A stretch of 64,000 nt of DNA. Source: Enterococcaceae bacterium OF42-14pH9A. GTDB lineage: Bacteria; Bacillota; Bacilli; Lactobacillales; Enterococcaceae. Each line of letters opens with the position of its first letter. Within the stretch, counting starts at the first letter, position 1. The notes under the pieces were generated by a model. It was not told where the DNA came from. It searched no databases and was given only the letters and a program-made list of their open reading frames with translations. Below are positions 56,462 through 64,000 of the stretch, piece after piece. Where the stretch lies: NCBI GenBank assembly GCA_027692465.1, contig JAQEYU010000001.1:248001-312000 (forward strand), read 5' to 3'. The translations under genes were made by a program, and so were the position numbers.

Positions 56462-56823
56462 TGACTTATTTCCAGCGTTTGATCGTCAATACCCTGACTT
56501 TCATCGGCTTAACGGTGATCTTCCCCAATATGCTGCATGTTTCCAGTCTGTGGACAGCTCTGTTGGCCGCCTTCATCTTGTCGTTTCTAAACGGCTTTTT
56601 GCGACCGATTCTGTTGGTGCTGTCATTGCCCCTGACCTTGTTGTCTTTGGGCCTGTTCACCTTTGTAATCAACGCCGGGATGCTGGTAATCACATCGAAC
56701 CTGGTAGGAGCCGCTCATTTCGGCTTTTCCTCTTTCGGTTCAGCAATCTTTGTGGCAGTCGTGATGTCAGTGGTGAACCTGATCGTGACCGAGCATGCTC
56801 TGCAGAAATATACCGATGATTAG
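56461..56823 (+). CDS. liaZ: LiaZ, phage holin family 4 / YvlD-like membrane protein
   Basis: 120 residues with four hydrophobic segments (LTFIGLTVIFPNML, LLAAFILSFLNGFLRPILLV, LLSLGLFTFVINAGMLVI, AIFVAVVMSVVNLIV). Third gene of the lia trio; starts on the last base of the liaY stop. Confidence 0.9.
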   Translation: MTYFQRLIVNTLTFIGLTVIFPNMLHVSSLWTALLAAFILSFLNGFLRPILLVLSLPLTLLSLGLFTFVINAGMLVITSNLVGAAHFGFSSFGSAIFVAVVMSVVNLIVTEHALQKYTDD

Positions 56824-56894
56824 GGCGTTTTCAGACAAACCTTGATCAGTCCATGAAATACCTGATTGCTTAGACGGCAATCAGGTGTTTTTTT
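56823..56894 (+). terminator. Repeat end and terminator after liaZ
   Basis: GGGCGTTTTCAGACAAAC (56823-56840) resembles the dispersed repeat end. Then ACCTGATTGC (56860-56869) pairs with GCAATCAGGT (56877-56886) followed by G and seven T. Confidence 0.88.
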
Positions 56895-57208
56895 GCACTT
56901 GTGCGCTGTTCGTTGAAGCTGTCTCGTTGCGAAAAAGAACGAGAATTCTCAGAAGGGTTCGATTGAAGGAAGCCGCCGAATAAAAAACATGATACAATGG
57001 ATTCAAGTCTTACATATGCTGTTTTTGGAGCTTTTGAAACCGGCGAGCCGCAGTCTTTGAAAGCCGCTTTTCCGCTATTCGGTCGATCGATTTGAAGACG
57101 CTGTCAAAAAATCGGCTGCGACTGTTTCGGCGGTCTTGCCGATAACACAGAGGCGGTTTACTGACACAAAAACAGAATTGCCATTATTCAATTGAGGAAG
57201 TGACGTGG
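56895..57208 (+). promoter_or_regulatory. Intergenic leader of oadB
   Basis: About 310 bases without a gene. TACAAT near 56992 preceded by AAAAAACATGA repeats the -10 context of the tetR promoter at 19.9 kb but lacks a clear -35. No riboswitch recognised. Confidence 0.4.
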
Positions 57209-58324
57209 ATGGAAACATTGCTGGAAGGCGTGATCGGCATGGGGCAGGAACCCGGCCGGATCGTCATGATGCTGATCGGCGGATTGCTGATGTACTTAGG
57301 CATCAAAAAAGAATACGAACCGACTTTATTGGTACCGATGGGGCTGGGGACGATTTTGGTGAACTTCCCCAACTCCGGGGTACTGTCGGCCGGCGGAGAA
57401 GCGGGGCCGTTTCAAGTACTGTTTGACATGGGGATCAAAACGGAACTCTTTCCGCTTTTACTGTTCATTGGGATCGGTGCAATGATTGATTTCGGTCCGC
57501 TGCTGCAAAACCCCTTCATGCTGTTGTTCGGCGCGGCAGCCCAGTTTGGGATCTTTTTTACCATCATTGTAGCAGTGCTGCTGGGCTTTGATATGAATGA
57601 TGCAGCATCAATCGGAATTATCGGTGCCGCAGACGGGCCAACATCAATTTTTGTAGCCAATACGCTGAATTCCAAGTACATGGGAGCAATTATGGTGGCG
57701 GCCTACTCCTACATGTCGTTGGTACCCATCATCCAGCCGGTAGCTATCAAAGCTGTTACCACCAAGCAGGAACGCCAAATCCGGATGACCTACCGGGCCG
57801 GAGAAGTTTCAAAGACGGCTAAGATCTTGTTCCCGGTAGTGATTTGTATGGTGGCTGGTCTGATTGCACCGGTTTCACTTCCGCTGGTAGGTTTTTTGAT
57901 GTTCGGAAATCTTTTACGGGAGTGCGGTGTGCTGGATCGCTTGTCTGTCACCGCGCAAAATGAACTGGTCAATATTGTCAGCATCTTATTAGGGCTGTCG
58001 ATTTCGGTGAGCATGCACTATGAGGATTTCCTGAAGTTGGATACGCTGATGGTCATCTTTTTGGGTCTGATCGCCTTTATCATGGATTCGGTGGGGGGAG
58101 TCCTCTTTGCCAAATTCCTGAACCTCTTCCGCAAAGAAAAAATCAATCCGATGATCGGCGCAGCAGGGATCTCAGCTTTTCCCATGTCCAGTCGGGTAAT
58201 CCAGAAAATGGCTACGGAAGAAGATCCGCAAAACTTTATTTTGATGCACGCAGCAGGGGCAAATGTATCCGGCCAGATCGCTTCGGTGATTGCCGGGGGT
58301 TTGTTGCTGGCGCTGCTGACTTGA
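57209..58324 (+). CDS. oadB: Sodium ion-translocating decarboxylase beta subunit (OadB family)
   Basis: Membrane subunit that couples decarboxylation of a carboxybiotin to sodium export (oxaloacetate, methylmalonyl-CoA or glutaconyl-CoA decarboxylases). 371 residues, about ten membrane helices. Signature segments are PMGLGTILVNFP, IGIIGAADGPTSIFVAN with the essential Asp, and GISAFPMSSRVIQKM near the C terminus. Start ATG 57209 (METLLEGV) chosen over GTG 57200 for ribosome spacing. The next gene is a gamma-like subunit; the alpha carboxyltransferase and biotin carrier are not here. Confidence 0.92.
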   Translation: METLLEGVIGMGQEPGRIVMMLIGGLLMYLGIKKEYEPTLLVPMGLGTILVNFPNSGVLSAGGEAGPFQVLFDMGIKTELFPLLLFIGIGAMIDFGPLLQNPFMLLFGAAAQFGIFFTIIVAVLLGFDMNDAASIGIIGAADGPTSIFVANTLNSKYMGAIMVAAYSYMSLVPIIQPVAIKAVTTKQERQIRMTYRAGEVSKTAKILFPVVICMVAGLIAPVSLPLVGFLMFGNLLRECGVLDRLSVTAQNELVNIVSILLGLSISVSMHYEDFLKLDTLMVIFLGLIAFIMDSVGGVLFAKFLNLFRKEKINPMIGAAGISAFPMSSRVIQKMATEEDPQNFILMHAAGANVSGQIASVIAGGLLLALLT

Positions 58325-58341
58325 TGAGAGGGTGAGAAACG

Positions 58342-58485
58342 ATGGCTGTGAATATGGAAGATCTGAGACAGTCTTTTGAGCTGCTGGTATTGGGATGGGG
58401 CGGCGTTTTTCTGGTCCTGTTCATTATTTATCTGGCTTCGAAGGCTCTGAGCAAACTGTTTCCGATAAAAAAAGAGAAAAAATAA
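58342..58485 (+). CDS. oadG: OadG-like small membrane subunit, 47 residues
   Basis: Short gene 17 bases after oadB with GAGAGGGTGAG before its ATG. Product: a short N-terminal amphipathic part, one membrane helix (GWGGVFLVLFIIYLASKAL) and a basic tail IKKEKK. This is the architecture of OadG/gamma subunits, which hold the decarboxylase complex together. It is shorter than most (about 80 residues) because the usual Pro/Ala-rich tail is missing. Confidence 0.75.
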   Translation: MAVNMEDLRQSFELLVLGWGGVFLVLFIIYLASKALSKLFPIKKEKK

Positions 58486-58540
58486 AAAAAACTGCTGCAA
58501 GTGCCGACTCATGAGAGTACAGCTGCTTGCAGCAGTTTTT
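58486..58540. terminator. Bidirectional terminator between oadBG and the minus-strand moxR operon
   Basis: AAAACTGCTGCAAG pairs with CTTGCAGCAGTTTT; it overlaps the stop codon of the converging gene. Confidence 0.9.
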
Positions 58541-59711
58541 ATTTTCCTTTGCGCAATTCTTTGAGCTGCTGCCACTCTTCTTTAGAAATAGCCTCTTGAT
58601 CATAGCGGGCTTTTTCGTAAAGTTCAGCTAGGCGTTTTGCATACGAGGGTGTCAGAGACAGAGTGGACAGCAGTTGGCTGGGGGTCGCCTCTTTGCGGAA
58701 GTGTTTTCCCACCTCTTTTTTGAATAAGCGGCGGACCCGTTGATTGTAGTCACCGGGGCTGAGCAAGACTCGCCGTTGCGGGCTGGACCGCTTTTCCAAC
58801 AGTACGAAATCAGCTTCGACCGGCAGCGTGTCTTCCTCGACAGGAGCCCGCTTAACCTTCAGGTAGCGAAACATCTGATAACAGGTGAACAACAATAACA
58901 GGACGACTGCGACTATCAGCAACAACTTCATAATATTTTCCAGCAACGCCCAAAACTGCAGCAGCATCAGATTCGGTTCGTGATCATCGGCCAATTGTCC
59001 CGGATCGAAACCGTTTGGCTGTGGCTGGAAGACTTCACGAGATCCATCAGTGAGGGGCTGCTCAGGCGGTTTCAATTCTTTCGGACGATAAACGAAGGCA
59101 GCAAAAGGGCGCAGCCAGGCGAAAATACCGATCAGCAGGAGACCCAAGCCGGTAATCGTGCCGGCCAGTAATTTCAATTGTCGGCGGCTGACAACCAGAA
59201 AACTGCCCTGAGGTGTGCCGTCCACTGCGCGACTGAGGTCCAGTGCAGCACCGATTTCTTTGAGATATTCCTGCAGCAGCAGGATCAAAAGCAGTGTCAC
59301 AAACATTGCAAAGGCCAAAAAACGCTGCTGCAGACTGTTTTGTAAATAGCCGATTCCGTAAAGAACTGCCGGGAGCAGCATCATCAGTCGGTTGTACTCT
59401 CCCTGTGGGATGCTGCCCATAGCGCCGATCAAAACCAGAAACGCTGCCAAGGAAAGGTTGAAGCCGGAAAGCGCCCAGATACCGGAAAATAACAGGAGGA
59501 GGGCAATCAATTGGTAAACCGGCGGCCATTTTTGCTGCAAACGGTTGATCAGAGGAACCGATACCAGGCTGCCGATTGCAATCATCAGGGTATAACGATA
59601 GGTCAGCGGAGCCGTAGTAATTGCCAGCCAGCCGCTCCAGAACAATTCCAAAATCAGCAAGCTGCGAAAGAGCATATCCAACAGATATTTCAGTCTTTTG
59701 GCACCTTTCAT
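58539..59711 (-). CDS. Membrane protein with DUF4129-like C terminus, no transglutaminase core
   Basis: 390 residues. Residues 1-215 contain about seven hydrophobic helices, then a short extracellular loop of about 45 residues, another helix (LLLIVAVVLLLLFTCYQMF) and a cytosolic tail ending YEKARYDQEAISKEEWQQLK, typical of DUF4129. In related operons this gene usually encodes a transglutaminase-like domain of about 200 residues in the extracellular loop; it is absent here. ATGA overlap with the DUF58 gene fixes the start at 59711. Confidence 0.8.
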   Translation of the reverse strand: MKGAKRLKYLLDMLFRSLLILELFWSGWLAITTAPLTYRYTLMIAIGSLVSVPLINRLQQKWPPVYQLIALLLLFSGIWALSGFNLSLAAFLVLIGAMGSIPQGEYNRLMMLLPAVLYGIGYLQNSLQQRFLAFAMFVTLLLILLLQEYLKEIGAALDLSRAVDGTPQGSFLVVSRRQLKLLAGTITGLGLLLIGIFAWLRPFAAFVYRPKELKPPEQPLTDGSREVFQPQPNGFDPGQLADDHEPNLMLLQFWALLENIMKLLLIVAVVLLLLFTCYQMFRYLKVKRAPVEEDTLPVEADFVLLEKRSSPQRRVLLSPGDYNQRVRRLFKKEVGKHFRKEATPSQLLSTLSLTPSYAKRLAELYEKARYDQEAISKEEWQQLKELRKGK

Positions 59712-60787
59712 GGAATCACCCACTCTCTGACGGTCAACAGCCCCGAAGCTGCCGCCGTTTGCGGCAAACGAGTAGCAATCAGAACGGTTCCGCCAGCCCC
59801 GATGGCTTTTTCTGCCAAGGCAGCTTTTGAAGTACTCCAGGCAGCGTCGGAAGTGAAAATGAGGCTGCTGCTTTTTCCGACAGCCGGGCGCTCCAAGTGG
59901 CTCGTCGCAGCTGCTGAATGTTTCAACTCGATGCGGCTGGTACTCTGCAGCGCAGCTGTGGCTGACAATACGGTATCATTGAACAGTGGCTGGGCTGCCT
60001 GATCGCGGGCATTTGAACGGCAGCGGGTCAGAAAGCCCAGTTGCTGACACTCCATAGCAATCGTCGCAAACAGGGAAATGGCGGCCTCTGCCAGAGGATC
60101 ATTTTTCCAGTCGGAGGTCTCCGGCAGGTCCAAAATCAAGGTGAGTTCTTTGTTTGCAGTCGGGTCATATTCCCGAATCATCCATTGATTCATTTGGGCG
60201 CTTTTTTTGTGATCCAACTGTTTGACGGGATCGCCGCTGCGGTATTCTCGGATGCCGCGAAAGCTTAGCGGGTCCGGCAACAGGCCCTGACTGGCCAGCT
60301 GCTCTCCCAATGACTGCTGAAAGATACGAAAAACTTCCTGAGCTGCAACCGGCTGGGGAAAGACAGTGATTTCTTTGTTCAATGGGTAGCTTTGAGTGAC
60401 CGCTTCAGAAAAGAGCAGGCTGCGGCAGTGAAGCTCGATCTCCGACAACCGGAAGACACCCCGCTTGGTTCCGCTGATACGGAAGACTTTTTCAGAGCGG
60501 GACCAGCCTGCCAAAGAAAAGACTTGAAACAAATCGTTCACGGGTTTTTCTTTGCCCGCTTCCTCCAGATAAAAACTGCCTGCAAAAGGAATCAAAAGTC
60601 GCAGAAATGGCAGTCCAAACGCCTTTTCATTATAAACAACCTGGCGGATCGTAAAGGTCTCGCCGGGAAAGACCTGCGTTTGTTTCATTTCGACAGCTAC
60701 CGACAAGCCCTGCTGCCAATTTGCCAGCCAGTAGCGGCGCAAGCCATAGAGAAACAAGAGCAGCAGTGCTGAAAATAAGAGAATCAT
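59708..60787 (-). CDS. DUF58 domain protein
   Basis: 359 residues. N-terminal membrane helix (ILLFSALLLLFLYGL), then a beta-rich segment and the DUF58 signature DPLSFRGIREYRSGDPVKQLDHKKSA with the vWA-like fold following, here cited by SFRGIREYRSGD. Usual partner of MoxR ATPases. Starts four bases after the moxR stop. Confidence 0.9.
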   Translation of the reverse strand: MILLFSALLLLFLYGLRRYWLANWQQGLSVAVEMKQTQVFPGETFTIRQVVYNEKAFGLPFLRLLIPFAGSFYLEEAGKEKPVNDLFQVFSLAGWSRSEKVFRISGTKRGVFRLSEIELHCRSLLFSEAVTQSYPLNKEITVFPQPVAAQEVFRIFQQSLGEQLASQGLLPDPLSFRGIREYRSGDPVKQLDHKKSAQMNQWMIREYDPTANKELTLILDLPETSDWKNDPLAEAAISLFATIAMECQQLGFLTRCRSNARDQAAQPLFNDTVLSATAALQSTSRIELKHSAAATSHLERPAVGKSSSLIFTSDAAWSTSKAALAEKAIGAGGTVLIATRLPQTAAASGLLTVREWVIP

Positions 60788-60791
60788 CTGC

Positions 60792-61736
60792 TCACCGCTC
60801 CCAGTTTTCCGTCGGTACCGGAACCTTGTTGAGCAGCTCCTTAATCAACTCTTCTTTTCTGGCAGTAGCGGTGAGAGTATTTTGGAAAAAGAGGCGGTGA
60901 GCCAAAACCGGAATTGCCAACTGTTGGACATCATCCGGCAGAACGAACTGTCGCTCCTGTAAAAATGCCAGTGCCTGACAGGCCTTGGCAAACTGGATCA
61001 AACAGCGGTGACTGACACCGGCGACGACCCCGTCCAAAGTGGAAATCTGTTCGCAAATTGCCACCAGATAATCCAGCAAGACCGGATGAAAGTAGATTTC
61101 ACGGACCTGCCGGCGCAAGGCGAGGATCGTCTCGGCATCAGTGACGGCGGTCAGTGGGGCTCCCAGCAGGCCTTCTTTTAAGGCTGCGGTGACCATCTGC
61201 TCTTTAGCTTCCCGGTTCAGTTTCTCCAACGAAAGCTGAAACATGAAGCGGTCCAGCTGGGCTTCCGGCAGTGGAAATGTACCGGCGGTTTCCAGTGGAT
61301 TCTGAGTAGCGATGACAAAGAACAGCTGCGAAAGCTGACGGGTCTCACCGTCAGCGGTAACCTGCCGCTCCGCCATTGCTTCCAAAAGAGCCGACTGGGT
61401 GCGAGGAGTGGCCCGGTTGATCTCGTCAACCAGCAGGATCTCGGTGAAGACCGGACCCGGGTGAAAGTCAAAAGTATTTTTGTCAGGGCGATAAATATTG
61501 ACACCGGTCAGATCAGTCGGTAAAAGATCCGGTGTGGCCTGAACCCGATTGAAGGCCAGTCCGAGACTCTCAGCCAGAGCACGGCTCAGAGCCGTTTTTC
61601 CACTGCCGGGATCATCTTCCAGAAGAACGTGACCTTCTGCCAAAAGAGCGGTAAGTAACAGGCGCTGTTCCTGTTCATTGCCGATGACCTGTTGTTTGAT
61701 CTGCTGGTGCAGGGTAGAAAAAAAGTGTACTGTCAT
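60792..61736 (-). CDS. MoxR family AAA+ ATPase
   Basis: Chaperone-like ATPase thought to insert cofactors or assemble membrane complexes with DUF58 partners. 314 residues: Walker A DDPGSGKTAL (41-50), Walker B ILLVDEINRATPRTQSALLE, sensor 1 FVIATQNPLE, and GVSHRCLIQFAKA. ATG at 61736 follows AGGAGG; longer in-frame starts upstream lack a ribosome site. Confidence 0.94.
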   Translation of the reverse strand: MTVHFFSTLHQQIKQQVIGNEQEQRLLLTALLAEGHVLLEDDPGSGKTALSRALAESLGLAFNRVQATPDLLPTDLTGVNIYRPDKNTFDFHPGPVFTEILLVDEINRATPRTQSALLEAMAERQVTADGETRQLSQLFFVIATQNPLETAGTFPLPEAQLDRFMFQLSLEKLNREAKEQMVTAALKEGLLGAPLTAVTDAETILALRRQVREIYFHPVLLDYLVAICEQISTLDGVVAGVSHRCLIQFAKACQALAFLQERQFVLPDDVQQLAIPVLAHRLFFQNTLTATARKEELIKELLNKVPVPTENWER

Positions 61737-61890
61737 AAGCTGCCTCCTGAATTCCTGCCGATAAAACAGAGAACTTCTGCCTTTATCGATCATGGGAGAG
61801 ATTGGACTTGGAACCTGTCCGTTACCAATTGTAACCCTTTTCTTACATTTGGGAAACCTCAAAAAAAATCCGCCGAAACCTCGACGGATT

Positions 61891-62052
61891 AGGGTGTGTC
61901 TGAAAACTCTGGGGGGGATCCAGATTTTTGTGGACTTTTTGCCGAAATCAAGGAGTAAAGCGCAGCTTATGTGGTGCAAAGCTGCGCATTTACGAGTAGA
62001 TTGCGGTGAAAAGGACCAAAATAGCTGCCACTGGCGTTTTCAGACACGCCCT
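61891..62052. mobile_element. MITE-like element with terminal inverted repeats
   Basis: 162 bases between moxR and pepF. Left end AGGGTGTGTCTGAAAAC (61891-61907), right end GTTTTCAGACACGCCCT (62036-62052): 16 of 17 positions pair. The interior has GCCGAAATCAAGGAGTAAAG and a hairpin GCGCAGCTT/AAGCTGCGC (about 61960 and 61978). No open reading frame. Partial copies lie at 39.3 kb, and ends at 35.3, 49.6 and 56.8 kb. Confidence 0.75.
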
Positions 62053-62058
62053 TGTTGG

Positions 62059-63759
62059 TCAATGAAGTTGGGCTTCAGGCACGGCGGCCAGATAGTCGGA
62101 GACAGCTGCAATGGTGTCATCCAAAGCTCCGGCTTCAAAAGGCGAACGGAGATTGGCAATATCCAGGATCTCCAGGAAGGTTTTGGTACCGCCCACTTGG
62201 CAGATCGTCAGATAATCAGCCCAGGCTGTTTCATCGTGATCCACCTGGAATCTCTTCCAGAATTGGAAGGCACAGACTTGCGCCAGCGTATAGTCGATAT
62301 AGTAAAAAGGACTTTGGAAAATATGCCCTTGGCGGAACCAGAACAAGCCGCGATCCAGATCCGGGATCTCACTGTAATCTCGTTCCGGACAGTATTGTTT
62401 TTCCAATCTGCGCCAGCAGGCTTTACGTTCTGCAGGGGTCCATTGTGGATGCTCGTAGACTTCTTGTTGGAAGTGGTCTACCAGAACACCGTAGGGCAGA
62501 AATTCCAGTGCATCCCCTAGATGGGCAAATTTGTATTTAGCCGTCTGTTCCTTAAAGAAACGGTCCATCCATGGCCAGGCAATGAATTCCATTGACATGG
62601 AATGGATCTCGCAGGATTCGAAATTCGGAAAGACGATTTCCGGTTCTTTGATCCAGCGGGACTCAAAACATTGGAAGGCATGACCGGCTTCATGGGTCAA
62701 GACATCGACATCACCGGAAGTACCGTTGAAGTTGGCAAAAATATAAGGTGATTGGCAGTCGGCGATATAGGTGCAGTAGCCGCCGGATTGCTTGCCTTTT
62801 TTACTCAACAGGTCCAAGAGCTCGTGTTCTTTCATAAAGTCGAAAAAGGCGCCGGTTTCCGGTGACAGCTCATGATACATGGTTTGGGCATGGTCGACCA
62901 ATTCCGCCGGTGTGCCTTGCGGTTTGGCGTTGCCGGAAGGATACACCAGACTGAGATCGTAGTTGTACATATGCTCCAACTGGTTGCGTTCTTGTTGGCG
63001 GGCATAAAGTTTTTGGGCTTGCGGTACGACTTTTTCCAAGATCTCTTTGCGGTAGGTTTCGATCATTGGGCGGTCATAATCCCAGCGATTCATTTTCACG
63101 TCGGCAAACTGGACGTAGTTATCAAAGCCCAGCCCTTTAGCAATTTCATCTCTGACTTTTACCATCTCGTCGTAGATCGCATCGAATTTTTCTTCATTTT
63201 CTGTGAAAAATGCTGTCGTTGCCTGAGCCGCCTTTTTACGCGTGTCACGATCTGTCGACTGGGCAAAAGGTGTCATCTGGGGCAGATTGCGGATTTCTCC
63301 GGCAAATTCGATCTGTGCCGAAGCGATGAGCTTGCTGTAATCAGAAGCCAGCTGATTTTCTTTCTGGAAGAGAGGAATCAATTTCTCGTCGAAGAGTTTG
63401 ACCCGACTTTCTGCAAACAGAAACAGAGTCTCCGGATAAGCAGCTTTCAGTTCGTCGACAACCGGGGAATTCAAAAGAGCTTGGTAAAATTGAAAATCAA
63501 GTGATTCAAAGTGAGGCAGGTACTCATTCCACCACTCGTCTTCTTTTTCATAAAAGCTGTCATTGGTATCAATAGAGTAGCGGATGCTGGCCAAATTCAT
63601 GGCAGTGTCCACGGCGGAACGGTACGTGTTCAGCTGATCCAGCGCTGCTTTGGCCTCCGGTAGTGAAGCTGCCTGCGTGAGTTGGGCGACACTTGCAAGG
63701 TAAGACTTTTTGTAGCTGTCAAAATCGGGACGGGTGTAAGGATACTCGGAAAATTTCAT
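62059..63759 (-). CDS. pepF: M3 family oligoendopeptidase
   Basis: Zinc metallopeptidase cutting medium-length peptides in the cytosol. 566 residues from the ATG at 63759, which follows AAGGAGG; a longer in-frame start would add 58 residues without similarity to the family. Zinc motif THEAGHAFQCFESR at about residue 355 with a further Glu in CEIHSMSMEF. M3 oligoendopeptidase subfamily with a short N terminus. Symbol given for the family, the exact subclass is less certain. Confidence 0.92.
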   Translation of the reverse strand: MKFSEYPYTRPDFDSYKKSYLASVAQLTQAASLPEAKAALDQLNTYRSAVDTAMNLASIRYSIDTNDSFYEKEDEWWNEYLPHFESLDFQFYQALLNSPVVDELKAAYPETLFLFAESRVKLFDEKLIPLFQKENQLASDYSKLIASAQIEFAGEIRNLPQMTPFAQSTDRDTRKKAAQATTAFFTENEEKFDAIYDEMVKVRDEIAKGLGFDNYVQFADVKMNRWDYDRPMIETYRKEILEKVVPQAQKLYARQQERNQLEHMYNYDLSLVYPSGNAKPQGTPAELVDHAQTMYHELSPETGAFFDFMKEHELLDLLSKKGKQSGGYCTYIADCQSPYIFANFNGTSGDVDVLTHEAGHAFQCFESRWIKEPEIVFPNFESCEIHSMSMEFIAWPWMDRFFKEQTAKYKFAHLGDALEFLPYGVLVDHFQQEVYEHPQWTPAERKACWRRLEKQYCPERDYSEIPDLDRGLFWFRQGHIFQSPFYYIDYTLAQVCAFQFWKRFQVDHDETAWADYLTICQVGGTKTFLEILDIANLRSPFEAGALDDTIAAVSDYLAAVPEAQLH

Positions 63760-63989
63760 CGAAAAACCTCCTTGGATTGTTTGAGACCGCGGCCTCACAA
63801 CGTGTCTTGGTAACAAGAGCCCAAGCAACGCTGCTTTCTTTTCAAATAATAGCATAAAGGTTCCTATTTCGATATGGAAAACCACAGCGCTTCTCCGGCA
63901 AATCCGCCTGTTATGGGTGTATTTTCCGTTCAATTAGGGTAGAATAGGCTCAGTGAGAAAAATTAAATGACAAGAAATGAGGGAAACCA

Positions 63990-64000
63990 ATGGCGGAATT
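63990..64000 (+). CDS. Start of a gene cut by the window edge
   Basis: GAGGG ribosome site at about 63979 and ATG at 63990 (MAEF...), with a possible TAGAAT -10 near 63940. Too little sequence to identify. Confidence 0.5.

Noticed and set aside
62872..63504. Plus-strand frame opposite pepF
   Set aside because: Shadow of the M3 peptidase gene.
1..64000. CRISPR arrays, tRNA or rRNA genes, prophage
   Set aside because: No regularly spaced repeats, no tRNA-like cloverleaf and no phage genes were found by reading both strands.

Overview
The window is 64 kb of chromosome from a low-GC Gram-positive bacterium of the order Lactobacillales, most likely Enterococcaceae. The evidence is the division cluster ftsA-ftsZ-ylmE-sepF-yggT-ylmH-divIVA followed by a T-box-controlled ileS, the daptomycin-response trio liaX-liaY-liaZ known from enterococci, ComFA/ComFC, the long form of HPF, a prfB with the +1 frameshift and pst genes with duplicated pstB. 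Base composition looks near 50 percent GC by eye (not computed), higher than in most described enterococci, so the genus is left open. No phage, plasmid, CRISPR array, rRNA or tRNA gene is visible. Almost everything is core genome; the unusual material lies in the intergenic regions.

Layout. 0-9.2 kb (+): cell division genes, then the isoleucine T-box and ileS. 9.7-15.7 kb (+): NADPH-type glutamate synthase gltB-gltD. 15.9-19.7 kb (-): a DtxR/MntR metal regulator with zwf downstream, and an M29 aminopeptidase. 20.0-24.4 kb (+): TetR regulator, a repeat-rich island of about 670 bases, then map, yihY and a tagO-like glycolipid transferase. 24.8-28.6 kb (+): an orphan ABC transporter pair and a Zn/Cd P-type ATPase behind an ArsR/SmtB-type operator. 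29-34.2 kb: a TetR gene (-) divergent from a 1415-residue acyl-CoA dehydratase activase (+) across an operator-rich gap. 34.5-37 kb: GntR/HutC regulator, yigZ (-), a DUF7662-like protein and a solitary PTS IIB. 37.2-46.1 kb (+): comFA-comFC, hpf, secA, prfB, ftsE-ftsX. 46.3-53.8 kb: cardiolipin synthase, a probable antisense-side small RNA, and the phosphate system pstS / pstC-pstA-pstB-pstB-phoU. 54.4-56.8 kb (+): liaXYZ. 57.2-58.5 kb (+): a sodium-pump decarboxylase beta subunit with a 47-residue gamma-like subunit. 58.5-61.7 kb (-): MoxR ATPase, DUF58 and a membrane DUF4129-like protein. 62.1-63.8 kb (-): M3 oligoendopeptidase; a new gene starts at the right edge.

How it works together. 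The left block builds and positions the division septum; ftsEX and secA later in the window serve envelope growth and export. The pst genes take up phosphate and carry a four-repeat PhoP-type box in front of pstC, not in front of pstS, with hairpins that probably set subunit ratios. liaXYZ, cls and tagO are envelope homeostasis genes. Metal handling appears twice (MntR-like regulator; Zn/Cd exporter).

Best leads for new biology: a C-rich structured RNA of about 218 nt on the minus strand at 47758-47975; two families of small dispersed repeats (one with terminal inverted repeats at 61891-62052, the other a nested inverted-repeat island at 20.6-21.2 kb with copies at 28.8 and 34.3 kb); the leader terminator downstream of the Pho box; and the orphan ABC transporter with a structured leader.
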